Origin: Mycolicibacterium porcinum
Lineage (GTDB): Bacteria > Actinomycetota > Actinomycetes > Mycobacteriales > Mycobacteriaceae
Length of the DNA stretch: 64,000 nt
NCBI GenBank assembly: GCA_002086835.1
Contig: MVIG01000013.1
Coordinates: forward strand, 1 to 64,000
Reading direction: 5' to 3'
Notes under the pieces: generated by a model
Database searches by the model: none
The model's input: the letters and a program-made list of their open reading frames with translations, nothing else
Told to the model about the DNA's origin: nothing
Made by a program: the position numbers and the translations under genes
In this document: positions 1 to 10,400 of the stretch, one piece after another
Layout of the letters: each line of letters starts with the position of its first letter
How positions within the stretch are numbered: position 1 is the stretch's first letter

Positions 1-84
1 CCCACCGCCTCCCGGGTTGCCGCCACCTCCGCCACCCCCGGGTTTGCCTCCACCGCCTTGGCCGCTCGGATAGCCGTTGAGCAC
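1..84 (-). CDS. Partial glycine-rich reading frame at the window edge
   Basis: An open frame begins with GTG two bases after the stop of the neighbouring membrane protein gene and runs off the window. Its 28 codons encode a glycine-rich stretch with a few Pro, Lys and Asn (runs of Gly broken by KP and NP). It could be the start of the next gene of the lipid operon. It could also be a continuation of the membrane protein, which itself ends in PGGGSTR, displaced by a frameshift. No function can be assigned from so short a piece. Confidence 0.3.
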   Translation of the reverse strand, partial: MLNGYPSGQGGGGKPGGGGGGGNPGGGG

Positions 85-86
85 GG

Positions 87-1346
87 CTATCTCGTGGATC
101 CACCCCCGGGAGCCAGGCCGAGCGGGAACAACATGAATCCCAGTGCGACGAAGGGAAACAGCCGCACTGCGCGCTTCGGTGGGGCCTCATCGATCTCAGG
201 GCGCCCGTTGGCGTAGAGGACGAACACGACCACCACGTCGAATGCGACGACGAGCAGCCAGCGGGTCCAGTCGACACCGGTGATGAACAAGGGCACCAGC
301 AACAAGGCACCTGCGGCAGGCAGGATATACCGACCATTGAGCTGTCCGACGAAGCTTCGGAACGAGACCCCGGAGAAGTAGCTCACCGCCCGCAACGTCA
401 GGGCAACTCCTACGACGCCCAACACGAACGAACCCACTAGTGCGGGCAGTCCGACCGCGGCAACTTCTCTGATCCCGTCGGCTACGGTGTGATCGAAGGT
501 GGACAAATACCAGCCGCACACCCAGTCGTGATAGTCCGCGTCGCTATGCACCGTGCCGGTCAGGTAGTTGATCAGGTCCGGGAAGGATTTGATCGACGCG
601 AACGGTGTCTCGATCATCCGGTGCGGGACCGTACCGCACACCTTACCGCTGACATCGTGATCGGCGAAGGCAGCAACGATCAGCGCGACGCCGAGACCCG
701 GGCCGATGGCCAGGGCGGCGCAAAGGCGTTGCGCTGCAGGGGTCAGGCTCGGGGCGAGGATCAGGACGCCCAGGATCGCGCCCAAACCGAACTCGAGCGC
801 AATGCCCTCGTGCATCAGTGCCAGCACAGCAACGACCGCCCCGAACAGGCCACTACACAACACCACTGAGCGCGTCCTGGTGACCGCCGTGAGCGCCAGA
901 CACAGGAGGATCAGGGCGACCGCCCCGAACAGATCGGGACGGGCCGAATACACCGCGTACGGCACTCCGAACGGCAGCACGGCGAGCAACAGCGCCACCA
1001 TGATTCGTCGTTCGGAACGACACCGCTTGAGCAGCTTGTAGGCCAGGGCGCCCAGGCCGAGCACGTAAACCGCGGTCGAGACCCACCGCATGAGATAGGC
1101 GTTGGTGAAAAAGCCCGCGTCCGAAACATTTCCGACGATCTCACCGGCGAGACCCCGCCGGGTGAAACCGAACCGGTAGTCGACGACGTAGTACGAGATC
1201 AGGTAATGGTCGATCGGTACGACGGACACCGCGATGTAGACGATGGCCAGCGTCCATGCTGTTATCAGCAGCGCGACAGCGCCGTAGACGGCCGCCCGCC
1301 TACGGCTCAGACCCTGTCGCGCCGCCTGAGCTGGCGCCGTCTCCAC
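87..1346 (-). CDS. Polytopic membrane protein, last visible gene of the lipid operon
   Basis: The 419-residue product has roughly ten hydrophobic segments. The first lies at about residues 18-42, and a long hydrophilic loop at about 230-290 contains two Cys and several His/Asp. After the first segment comes a conserved-looking patch, YRFGFTRRGLAGE, of a kind seen in uncharacterised multi-pass envelope proteins. The C-terminus is a short Gly-rich tail. The ATG lies two bases after the stop of the acyl-AMP ligase gene, so the two are almost certainly co-transcribed. I do not recognise the family with certainty. A role in transferring or exporting the lipid made by the upstream genes (a GT-C-like transferase or a transport partner) is inferred from position only. 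Confidence 0.75.
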   Translation of the reverse strand: METAPAQAARQGLSRRRAAVYGAVALLITAWTLAIVYIAVSVVPIDHYLISYYVVDYRFGFTRRGLAGEIVGNVSDAGFFTNAYLMRWVSTAVYVLGLGALAYKLLKRCRSERRIMVALLLAVLPFGVPYAVYSARPDLFGAVALILLCLALTAVTRTRSVVLCSGLFGAVVAVLALMHEGIALEFGLGAILGVLILAPSLTPAAQRLCAALAIGPGLGVALIVAAFADHDVSGKVCGTVPHRMIETPFASIKSFPDLINYLTGTVHSDADYHDWVCGWYLSTFDHTVADGIREVAAVGLPALVGSFVLGVVGVALTLRAVSYFSGVSFRSFVGQLNGRYILPAAGALLLVPLFITGVDWTRWLLVVAFDVVVVFVLYANGRPEIDEAPPKRAVRLFPFVALGFMLFPLGLAPGGGSTR

Positions 1347-1348
1347 CG

Positions 1349-3097
1349 TCAGCTGACGCCAACCTTGGCGTCAACGCGGCCGAAGCTGCCGTCCCGGTAC
1401 TTCTGAACACACGCCGACCGCCTGGTCTTGCCGCTCGTGGTGATCGGGATCGAGCCCGGGGATACCAGTACCACATCGGCGACCGCCACACCGTGCTCCG
1501 TTGAAATCACCGAAGTGACTTCACCTTTCACGGTGCGATAGTGCTCGGCCACGTCGTCGGCACCGTCGCCCTTCTTCTTCACCTCGGCGACCACCACCAG
1601 CGTCTCCGTCGCGTCGTCCGGGACCGCGACCGCGGCTACCCGACCACGCGTGATCGTCTGCACCGACGCCTCGATGTCGTCGGGGTAGAGATTGCGCCCG
1701 CGGATGATCAGCAGGTCCTTCATCCGGCCGATGATGAACAGTTCACCTTCCGAGACGAAGCCCAGATCGCCGGTACGCAACCACTTTTCGGCCGGAACGT
1801 CGGCCGCTGCGTCGACGATGCTGCCGCCGAAGGTCCGTTCGGTCTCATCCGGCTTGTTCCAGTAGCCGGCCGAGACGTTCTCTCCGTGCACCCAGATCTC
1901 ACCGATCGTGCCCGCCGGGCACTCGGTCCGCTGTTCCGGGTCGACGATGCGCACCAGCGGTGAATCCGGTGTGCCGTAACTGATCAACGAGGTTCCGCTG
2001 GTGCACCGCTTGGCGTGCCCGGCCGAGAGTTTCTCCGGCTCGAACTGCACGACCTGCGGCGGCTGCCCTGGTGATCTCGTCGCCACGTAGAGCGTCGCCT
2101 CGGCAAGGCCGTAGGACGGCCGGATCACTGCCGGGCGGAGCCCGAAGCGCGCGAAGCGATCGGCGAAGCGCCGCACCGTGACGTCGTGAACCCGCTCGGC
2201 GCCACTCATGATGCTCAGGACATTGCCGAAGTCACAGCCGGCCAGATCCTCGTCCGTGGTGCGGGCTGCCGCCAGGTCGAAGGCGAAGTTGGGTGCCGCG
2301 GTCAGAGCGTGCGAGTGGCTGCCCACCTGCTGCATCCATCGTGCCGGCCGCGCCAGGAACGACAGCGGGCTCATCACCACGGTCCGCCAGCCACCGAGGA
2401 TCGGGGCGCAGACCCCGAGCAGCAAACCCATGTCGTGATAGAAGGGCAACCACGACACCACGGTGCTGTCGGCCGGCGGCACCCGGTCGTAGTCCGAGTA
2501 GAAGCCGCCCATCATCTGTTCGAAATTGGCGGTCAGGTTGCGGTTGGACACCATCACGCCCGCCGGGGTCCGGGTAGAACCCGAGGTGTACTGCAGATAG
2601 GCGGTCTCGGGCAGGGTTTCACGCTTGAGGCGCCCGCCGCTGCGCGCGTCGAGATCGAGCGCATCCACCTCGACCACGACCGGGGCGACGCCGTCTTCAC
2701 CGGGCTGCGCATAGGGCGTGACGTCGGCGGCGACCGCGGAGGTGGTGAGAAGCACCGTCGGCGCCGCGTCCCGCAGCACCGCCGACACGCGTTCGTCGTG
2801 GGCACCGGCCATCGGCGTCGACAACGGCACGGCGATCAGTCCCGCCTCCATCGCGCCCAGGAACGCCACGATGTACTCCAGGCTCTGCGGGGCCAGGATC
2901 AGGGCCCGGTCCCCCACCGATGCGTGCTCACGCAGCTGGACCGCCAGGTTCTTCACGCGCCGGTACATCTGCGACCAGCTCAGTGTCTCCTCGACACCGT
3001 CCCAGTCGTGGTCGTAGTCGATGTAGGTAAACGCAGGTTCGTTCGGCTGCACACTTGCGCGCTCCCGCAGCACGGCAGTCAGAGAAGATGCGATCAC
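1349..3097 (-). CDS. fadD25: Fatty acyl-AMP ligase (FadD25/FadD23-type FAAL)
   Basis: A 582-residue adenylate-forming enzyme expected to activate a fatty acid as acyl-AMP and pass it to the adjacent polyketide synthase. Visible motifs are the ATP-binding loop [11 protein letters not shown] (about residues 170-180), [23 protein letters not shown], and RTGDLGF followed by [18 protein letters not shown] near the C-terminal hinge. This set is typical of mycobacterial FAALs rather than CoA ligases. The frame is open for another 95 codons upstream, but the extra residues are Arg/Ser/Trp-rich and overlap the preceding gene. The GTG at 3097 is preceded by AAAGG at 8 nt and gives the usual family length. 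The FadD25 subtype is inferred from the neighbourhood; FadD23 or FadD26 types are alternatives. Confidence 0.85.
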   Translation of the reverse strand: MIASSLTAVLRERASVQPNEPAFTYIDYDHDWDGVEETLSWSQMYRRVKNLAVQLREHASVGDRALILAPQSLEYIVAFLGAMEAGLIAVPLSTPMAGAHDERVSAVLRDAAPTVLLTTSAVAADVTPYAQPGEDGVAPVVVEVDALDLDARSGGRLKRETLPETAYLQYTSGSTRTPAGVMVSNRNLTANFEQMMGGFYSDYDRVPPADSTVVSWLPFYHDMGLLLGVCAPILGGWRTVVMSPLSFLARPARWMQQVGSHSHALTAAPNFAFDLAAARTTDEDLAGCDFGNVLSIMSGAERVHDVTVRRFADRFARFGLRPAVIRPSYGLAEATLYVATRSPGQPPQVVQFEPEKLSAGHAKRCTSGTSLISYGTPDSPLVRIVDPEQRTECPAGTIGEIWVHGENVSAGYWNKPDETERTFGGSIVDAAADVPAEKWLRTGDLGFVSEGELFIIGRMKDLLIIRGRNLYPDDIEASVQTITRGRVAAVAVPDDATETLVVVAEVKKKGDGADDVAEHYRTVKGEVTSVISTEHGVAVADVVLVSPGSIPITTSGKTRRSACVQKYRDGSFGRVDAKVGVS

Positions 3098-3197
3098 TTG
3101 CAATACCTTTCGTGCTCGGCGAAATGCCACTGCAGCCCCGCCGATGTGATGAGATCCAGACCGCGACCACCTGTCGCGGCGATTGTTACGTCGTCCA

Positions 3198-4568
3198 TCA
3201 GATGACCATCCCGGTGAGCTCGAACTCGCCCAACACCTGGGTGGCCAGGCCGCGCAGCCAGTCCTTCGTGTTCTCGGTACCGGGCTGGTAGCCCACCACC
3301 GAAATCGAGATCTTTCCACCAAGGCGGCCGGATACCAGGACCAGATGACCTCCGGCGCGGACGATCTCGCGCTCGATGACATTCTGGTCGACCCCGCGCA
3401 TCACCACGAACTCGGCGTCGGTGCCGTCGGCTCTGCTGAACGCCGGGTCCAATTCCCCCATGTTCGAACAGGACACCGGCAACCCGGCCGCACCGACGAA
3501 TGCATCCGACAGCCGGGTCAGGGCCCGGCGGGGCACGAACGGGATCAGCGGCAGGAACAACGACGACTCGTCCACTTCCTCCCGGCGAGCCTGAATGGCG
3601 GTGCGGATCGAGGTCCGGGTGGACGACAGGTCGGAGGTCACCCCGGCGGGGTCCACCCCGACGTTGCCGATGGTCATCGCATTGGCGCGGGTGTCGTCCA
3701 GGCCTCGGTCGCTCAGCGCGAGGAGCAGGTTCACCTCGCCGTCCGTGCCGCCGCACCGCTCCATGCGGGCACCGAGCCGCGCGGCGAATCCTGCGAGCAG
3801 CGAATACGTGTTCCCACCGAGAGATCTCGCCCGGGCATCCCACTGCTCGACATCGACGAACACCGATATCGCAGGCACGGTCACCACGCGGTCGCTGCCG
3901 GCCATATCGAGGCTCTCGGCCACCGGCGCGGGCGCCGACAGCTCGTCCCGACGCCGGATGAGCATCCTCGCCGCCGCCCCGATCGTCCGGAACACCTCCG
4001 GCAGATCACGAGCCGTCGCCATGGCATCCTCGCGGGCGGCACGCAGCCGCGCGCGAACGGTCCTGGCACGAGGCGGCGGGTATCCGAAGTCGAGGGATTC
4101 GCCCTTGGACGCACAGATCACCGAGACGATGCCTGCCACGCCGTCGGCCATACAGTGTGACGCCACCAGGCTGACCGCGGTCGAACCGTCGGTCATCGGA
4201 AGCACCGCGAGCCGCCAGCCCGGTCCGTGTTCAGGATCGACCGGCCGTGCGGCCTCCTCGTCGGTCCAATCGCTGAGACCGGCCCGCGGCCGAGGCGCAG
4301 CGACGTCCATGGGCAACTCGGTGCCAGGCACGTGGATCCACCGGTGCCGGCCGAAAGGCAGCGGGGACCGCTGGATCAGCCGGCCGGCGAAGGTGCCGCC
4401 CAGGTGATGGTGGAAGCGCCGCAGCGCCTCGATGTCCACCGGGTGTTCGTAGATCCACAGGCATTGCATGAGCTGTGCACGGTTACCGGCCCGCATCGCA
4501 TCGAACATCGCCTGGTCCAGATAGACCAGTCGATTGTCCTTTCCAGTAACGGTTTTCGACTTGAACAT
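3198..4568 (-). CDS. Condensation/WS-DGAT-superfamily acyltransferase, copy 2
   Basis: The 456-residue protein resembles the chloramphenicol-acetyltransferase-like superfamily that includes wax synthase/DGAT enzymes and Pap proteins. The catalytic HxxxDG motif reads HCMADG at residues 138-143. The N-terminus has the DQAMF patch seen near the start of WS/DGAT-like proteins, and a C-terminal block contains [13 protein letters not shown]. It is clearly a paralogue of the gene just upstream: IPFVP, RADGTD, SGRLGG and VVGY blocks are shared in the same order. The two genes are separated by three bases, so they are a co-translated tandem duplication. A role in adding acyl chains to a glycolipid acceptor is inferred. 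Acceptor and donor cannot be read from sequence. Confidence 0.8.
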   Translation of the reverse strand: MFKSKTVTGKDNRLVYLDQAMFDAMRAGNRAQLMQCLWIYEHPVDIEALRRFHHHLGGTFAGRLIQRSPLPFGRHRWIHVPGTELPMDVAAPRPRAGLSDWTDEEAARPVDPEHGPGWRLAVLPMTDGSTAVSLVASHCMADGVAGIVSVICASKGESLDFGYPPPRARTVRARLRAAREDAMATARDLPEVFRTIGAAARMLIRRRDELSAPAPVAESLDMAGSDRVVTVPAISVFVDVEQWDARARSLGGNTYSLLAGFAARLGARMERCGGTDGEVNLLLALSDRGLDDTRANAMTIGNVGVDPAGVTSDLSSTRTSIRTAIQARREEVDESSLFLPLIPFVPRRALTRLSDAFVGAAGLPVSCSNMGELDPAFSRADGTDAEFVVMRGVDQNVIEREIVRAGGHLVLVSGRLGGKISISVVGYQPGTENTKDWLRGLATQVLGEFELTGMVI

Positions 4569-4571
4569 CGC

Positions 4572-6005
4572 TCAGCCTTCAGCCTGCCGGATGCCGGTCA
4601 ACCCGAACTCTCCCAGAACGTGCACGACGTGCTCGCGCAGACTCTGCTTGGTGTTCACCGCACCCGGCTCGTAACCCACCACCGTGATCGAGATCTGACC
4701 ACCGAGACGACCCGAGGCCACGGTCAGCAGCCCACGCCGTTGTTCGAGCAGCTTCCGCGGGATCCGTCCGTTGACTCCCCTGAGCATCAGATACGCGCAG
4801 TCGGTGCCGTCGGCACGGCCCAGTTCCGGGTCGAGATCGCCGAGATTCGTGCAGGACACCGGTAGATCGGCGAATCCGAAAAGTACGTCTGCGCCCCGCT
4901 TCACGACGATCTTGGGCACGAAGGGAATCAATGGGAGCAGTTCCAGCGATTCGTCCGGCTCCTCGCGGCGCTTCTTGAAACCCGCTCGAATGACGGCGCG
5001 CGCGTCGGACAGGTCCGTCGTCACCGGCGCCGGATTCACCGCGATGCTGTCCAAGGAGACCGCATTGGCCCGCGTGTCGTTTTCCTCGCGGTCGGCGATG
5101 GGAATCAGCAGGCTGACCGCACCGTCGTCGGCACGCTGTCGCCCCAGACGCGCGCCCAGTCTCGCCGCGAACCCGGCCAGCAGCGAATGCGAGTTTCCCT
5201 GTAGTTCCTCTGCGCGGCGATCCCATTCGTCGAGATCGACGAACACCGAGATGACCGGCACCTGCACTTCAGCGTCGGGGTCACCGGCATAGTCCAACTG
5301 GGGTGGCGGTGCGGACCGGCTGATGTCGCCGCGGCGTTGATATGCCAGCCGGACAGACTTCGCGAGCGTCCGGCCGACCTCGGGCAGGCTCAGAAATGTC
5401 TCGCGTGCATCGGATTTCAAGGCCCGGAACCGCGTACGAGACTGTGGCGCCGGGTATCCGAGCTCCCGCCGTATTCCCTTCATGGCGTCGGTGATCGTCA
5501 GCACGGCGCCCATGCCGTCGGTGAGACAGTGGGAAATCTCGAGACTTATCGCGGTGGATCCGTCGGTCATCGGCAACACCCCCAGGCGCCAGCCGGGACC
5601 AGTCTCCGGGTCGATCGGCAGACCGGCCCGCTCGTCAGCCCAGTCCGTGAGTTCGTGTCGCGGACGGGCGGACCCGGCGATGTCCAACGGCGCCGCCGGG
5701 CCGGTGGCAGACACCCAGCGATGCCTGCCGAACGGTAGCGCCGAGGTTTCGATGCGCCGACCGAACAACCCGAAACCGAGGTTCTCGTGCAGCTTTCGCA
5801 CCGCATCGAGATCCACCGGCCGCTCATAGACCCACACCAACTGCGCCATCGACTCTTCGCCGGTCGCACGTAGCGCCAAGAACATCGCCTGGTCGGTGTA
5901 GGACAGGCGATTGTCCTGATCCGCCGCGAAGTCAGCCGCCGCGGAGCGGACGCTCACCTCCGGTGAATCGCGCAGTACTGCCACTGATCGAACCCCCTGC
6001 CCCAC
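4572..6005 (-). CDS. Condensation/WS-DGAT-superfamily acyltransferase, copy 1
   Basis: The 477-residue homologue of the next gene has HCLTDG at residues 159-164 as its HxxxDG catalytic motif, an N-terminal DQAMF patch at 38-42 and the C-terminal LPVSCTNLGDLDP block. It begins three bases after the stop of the PapA gene. The GTG at 6005 is preceded by GGTGAG. A second GTG at 5984, preceded by a GGGGG run at 8 nt, is an equally plausible start and would shorten the protein by seven residues. It probably acts with PapA and its tandem paralogue on the glycolipid whose acyl chains are made by the polyketide synthase. The division of labour among the three is unknown. Confidence 0.8.
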   Translation of the reverse strand: MGQGVRSVAVLRDSPEVSVRSAAADFAADQDNRLSYTDQAMFLALRATGEESMAQLVWVYERPVDLDAVRKLHENLGFGLFGRRIETSALPFGRHRWVSATGPAAPLDIAGSARPRHELTDWADERAGLPIDPETGPGWRLGVLPMTDGSTAISLEISHCLTDGMGAVLTITDAMKGIRRELGYPAPQSRTRFRALKSDARETFLSLPEVGRTLAKSVRLAYQRRGDISRSAPPPQLDYAGDPDAEVQVPVISVFVDLDEWDRRAEELQGNSHSLLAGFAARLGARLGRQRADDGAVSLLIPIADREENDTRANAVSLDSIAVNPAPVTTDLSDARAVIRAGFKKRREEPDESLELLPLIPFVPKIVVKRGADVLFGFADLPVSCTNLGDLDPELGRADGTDCAYLMLRGVNGRIPRKLLEQRRGLLTVASGRLGGQISITVVGYEPGAVNTKQSLREHVVHVLGEFGLTGIRQAEG

Positions 6006-6008
6006 AGA

Positions 6009-7460
6009 TCAACTCACCGTCGAGCCCAGCGCCGCGAGCGCGGGCAACGAGGTGTTCGAAACGACGCCAACACGTCCGGCGACGATGTCCAGGTACTCGG
6101 CTTTCATCGCCTCCACGTAGCGCACCGCAGATTCCCGGGCGACGGCGTTGTTGGGATAGGCGACCGTGACGGTTGTCCCCCGGCCCAGGCGATTCACCCA
6201 CATCCCGATCTGATGTGCATCACCGGCGTCGGCGAAAACACGACCGTTGAGCTGATTCCACTCCGCGATGATCGCGGGCGACAGTGGCGGGAGCCCCGCA
6301 TCGAGGTACGACAGCATGGGGACACCGGACGTGGGCTTGCGGACACCGGCCTCGGCGCCGAGTTCCAGCACCCGCTCGAACGGCACGTTCGCCAGATCTA
6401 TCCGGGAATCGAACGATTCCTGCGCGGCCCGGGCGATGGCACCGAAGGACGAACCCGTCACCGGCACACTGATCGGGACCAGTCCGGTGAACCACCCGGT
6501 GGTCATGTACTCGGCCGGCGTCCTGCGGGTCGTCGTGGGCGTGATCACGTGGTACGTCCCCGCACCCGTGATCTTGTGATCAGCCATTGCGGCGCAGGCG
6601 AAGACACCCCCGCTGAACCGGGTGCCCTCCGCGGCACACATGGCCTCGAAGCGCTCGGTCTCATCGTCGTCGAGCAGTTGCAGGGTCAACAACGCGCCGC
6701 CCCGGGTCTGCGACAGGTCACCGAGCGACAGCGGGAACTGCGGCAGTGAGCCGGAATTGTGCTCGGCGAACTCGATCCACGCTCGCACCTCTGGCGAGTC
6801 GGCTGTGAGGCCCTCGGTGTACTCGCGCTGCCGGACGCAGTAATCGTGGTAGCTACCGGCCTCCGGGAGCTGCAGCGGCGCGCCGCCGCCCACCAGCGCC
6901 GCGTACATCATGTGGATCTCGACGAACAGGGCACCCATGAACATCGCGTCCGCGTGGACGTGATCGACACTCAGATAGAAGGTGAAATGGTCCGCGCGCT
7001 GGATGATCCCGAAGCGGAAGCAGTCCCATTGCAACGGATCCGGTGTGGCCAGCAGATGTGTGCGCCACTCTTCCGCCGCCATCTCGGCCAGGTTCTTCGG
7101 GACGAACCTGATATCGCGAGGGCTGGCCAGCGTGCGGCGGACGAACCCGCCAGCACCGTCCTCCTCGAATCGGCTGTGGAACGTGTCGTGCCGCCGGAGG
7201 TAGGCGTTGATGACGTAGGTCATCGCACGGATATCGCACTGCCCCTTGATATTCCACGACGGGATGTTCAGCCGGGCCATGTTGCGGCCGTGCGCGGCGT
7301 GATCGACGAATGCGTGCAGATGCTGCGCCTGCTGATAGCTGACGGGCACCGAACTGATCGGGGCATCCGCGACTTTGGCGAGCGTCGCCGGCGATGGCTC
7401 CCACGAGACCACCGTGCCCGGCGCGTCGACCCAGTCGTGAATCGCTTCGAAGGCGACCAT
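6009..7460 (-). CDS. papA: PapA-type polyketide-associated acyltransferase
   Basis: The 483-residue protein carries the exact HX3DX14Y signature reported for the trehalose-lipid acyltransferases PapA1, PapA2 and PapA3: His167, Asp171 and Tyr186 within DHVHADAM and the following helix. Asp171 is followed by Ala rather than the Gly of the general HxxxDG motif. Such enzymes move acyl chains from a polyketide synthase or CoA donor to trehalose-based lipids. It lies 24 nt after the synthase gene and 3 nt before the next acyltransferase gene. By position it corresponds to the papA3/papA4 gene that accompanies pks5 in LOS loci. That assignment is inference. The motif itself is directly visible. Confidence 0.87.
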   Translation of the reverse strand: MVAFEAIHDWVDAPGTVVSWEPSPATLAKVADAPISSVPVSYQQAQHLHAFVDHAAHGRNMARLNIPSWNIKGQCDIRAMTYVINAYLRRHDTFHSRFEEDGAGGFVRRTLASPRDIRFVPKNLAEMAAEEWRTHLLATPDPLQWDCFRFGIIQRADHFTFYLSVDHVHADAMFMGALFVEIHMMYAALVGGGAPLQLPEAGSYHDYCVRQREYTEGLTADSPEVRAWIEFAEHNSGSLPQFPLSLGDLSQTRGGALLTLQLLDDDETERFEAMCAAEGTRFSGGVFACAAMADHKITGAGTYHVITPTTTRRTPAEYMTTGWFTGLVPISVPVTGSSFGAIARAAQESFDSRIDLANVPFERVLELGAEAGVRKPTSGVPMLSYLDAGLPPLSPAIIAEWNQLNGRVFADAGDAHQIGMWVNRLGRGTTVTVAYPNNAVARESAVRYVEAMKAEYLDIVAGRVGVVSNTSLPALAALGSTVS

Positions 7461-7484
7461 ATGTCCAGCCCTACTTCCGGATTG

Positions 7485-10400
7485 TCATGACGGTGTCGAT
7501 GCTGTGGCTTCGTCGGCCAGCGTTTCGGTCAAGCTCTCGGCGAGCGCGCGGATGGTGGTGATCCCCATCGCGCTGATGCGGATGCCCGTCTCGGTCTCGA
7601 TACGCGTCCGCAGCTCCAGGCTGCCGAGCGAATCCAGTCCGTACTCCGACAACGGACGATCCGGGTCGACCGACCGCCGCAGGATCAGACTGATCGAATC
7701 CGAGATCAGTCTCCGCAGCCGCGCCGACCACTCTTCGGTGGGCAGAGAACGCAATTCGGCGAGGAACTGGCTGCCGCCCGTGCGCCCCTTGTCGAGGTTG
7801 CGGAACGCCTCGGCGAACGGCCGGGTCTGCGCGAACGACGCCAGCCAGGGCGCGCCCGCCACCGGCGCGTAGCCGGTGTGGGTCCGGTCGTGCCGGAGGA
7901 GCGCGTCGAACGCATACGCACCATCGTCGGGCTGAATCGCCATGGCCTCGTCCTGCGCCAGGTTCTGGCCCTGCCCGATCTCGGACCAGGCGCCCCAGGC
8001 GATCGCCGTCGCGGGCAACCCCTGGGCCTTGCGCCAGTGCGCGAAGGCATCGAGCCAGCTGTTGGCTGCCGCGTACGCCCCCTGACCCGGAGAACCGACC
8101 AACGCCGCTGCGGAAGAGAACGAGCAGAACCAGTCCAGCGGCTGGCCCAGCGTCGCCTCGTGCAGGTTCCACGCGCCGTGAACCTTTGGCGCCCAGTCAC
8201 GTTCGACAAGTTCATCGGTGATCGAGCTCAGCGTCGCGTCTTCGACCACGGCGGCCGCGTGCAGCACGCCCCGCAGCGGAAGCCCCGATGCCGTCGCCGC
8301 CTCCACGAGCCGCCGGGCAGTGGCGGGGTCGGCGATGTCACCGCGCTCCACCTCGACCTCGACGCCGTGCGACCGAATGCGCCGCAGCGCCGCCTGTGCG
8401 GCCGGCCCGGGTGCCGACCGGCCGTTGAGAACGATGCGGCCGCAACCGGCTTCGGCGATCTTCTCGGCGAGGAACAGCCCGAGGCCGCTCAGACCGCCGG
8501 TGACGACGTACGAACCGTCGGCCCGGAAGGTCTTGACTTCCGACGGCGGCACCACCGCGGGATCCTGACCGCTGCGCGGCACGTCCAGCACGAGCTTGCC
8601 CGTGTGCTCGGCCGCTCCCATCACGCGGATCGCCGTGGCGCCGTCGGTCAGCGGGAAGTGGGTGGTCTCGGGTGCAGGCAGGACGCCGTCGGCGATGTGC
8701 TGGTAGATGGTCGTCAGCAGATCGCGCACGGTGTTGGGGTTCGTGAGGGTCAACAACGCCAGATCCACCGCGTAGAACGCGAGGTTCCGCCGGAACGGGA
8801 ACAGTCCCAGCCTGGTGTCGCCGTAGATGTCACGCTTGCCGATCTCGACGAAGCGACCGCCGAACGACAGCAATTCCAGCCCGGCCCGCTGCGCCGCGCC
8901 CGGAAGCGAGTTCAGCACGATGTCAACGCCGTAGCCGTCGGTGTCCTTTCGGATCTGGTCCGCGAAATCAATGCTGCGGGAGTCGTACACATGGGTGATA
9001 CCCATGCCACGCAACAACTCCCGCCGATGCGGACTGCCTGCGGTGGCGAAGATCTCAGCGCCTGCCGCACGTGCGATCGCAATGGCGGCCTGCCCCACTC
9101 CGCCGGTGGCCGAGTGAATCAGCACCTTGTCCCGCGATGAGATTCTGGCCAGGTTGTGCAAGCTGTACCACGCGGTGGCGTGCGCGCTGGGCACAGCGGC
9201 GGCCTGACCAGCGGTCAGCGACGGCGGCAGGGTGACCGCCAGGTTGGCGTCACACGTGATGTAGGTGGCCCACGCGCCATTGGTGGAGATGCCTGCCACC
9301 TGGTCGCCGACCTCGTGCTCAGTCACGCCGGGTCCGACCGCGACGACCTCACCGGCGTAATCCGCGCCGAGTTGCGGCATCCGGCCCTCGAAACTCGGAT
9401 AGCGGCCCAGCGCCACCAGGACGTCGGCGAAGTTGAGGTTCGATGCGCGCACCGCGACCTCGATCTGTCCGGGCCCCGGTTCGACGCGATCGACGGCAGC
9501 CAGCTCCAGAGACTGCAGGTCTCCGGGAGTACGGATCTGCAGCCGGACCCCGTCGTGCCGATGGTCCACCACGGTGGACCGGAAGTCGTCGGAACCGAGC
9601 GGACTCAGATTGAGCCGAGCGGCGTAGAAATTCCCGTCACGCCAGGCCGTCTCGTCCTCCTCAGAGCCCGACAGCAGCTGCGCGGCCACCTGCCCGGAAT
9701 CGGCGGCGCCATCGAGATCGATCAGCGTCGGATGCAGATGCGGGTGCTCCACCCCGATCACCCGGACCAGGCCGCGCAGTCCGGCCTGGGCCAGGTTGGC
9801 CACGTCACCGTCGCCCACGGTCTGGGCGTTCTGAGTCAGCACATAGAGCCGGGGCGCACCGGACGCCTCGGGCAACAGGCGGGCGATGTGCACCAGCCGG
9901 CGAACCTCGTCGGCGCCGTGCGAAGCCGCTGCCCGGTCCGACTCGAGTCCGCCGTGGTTACCCGCGAACACCACTACGGCACCGACGTTCTCGTTCTGCA
10001 AGTGGGCCTCGAACGCCGCTTGGACCGCGGCATCGTCGGCACCGGCGGGCCACACCATCCGGCCGGCGGCAACACCGTGCGACGTCAGCGACCCCGCCAG
10101 GCTGTCCGCCAGCGGGGTACCCGATTCCGCCGTGTCGACCAGCAGCACGGAGCGGTTCCCGAAGTCACCGGCCGTCGGCGGGCTCGGCTGAATCCAGTCC
10201 ACGGTCAGCAGCCGGTTGTTGAGAGTGTGATCGCGCTGGGAGACCCCCGCATGCGAGCCGAGCCGCAGACCGTCGACCTCGACCAGAACGGCCCCGTGCT
10301 CGTCGAGAATCTCCAGATCCGCCTCGACCAGCGCTTCGCCGACCTTCCTCACCTGCGCCAGGCAGTAATGCGCCTGCCGGGTCGCGGCGTGCACGCGAAT

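Noticed and set aside
3098..3382. 95-codon N-terminal extension of the acyl-AMP ligase
   Set aside because: The extra residues are Arg/Trp/Ser-rich and overlap the neighbouring acyltransferase gene. The GTG at 3097 has a good ribosome-binding site and gives normal family length.
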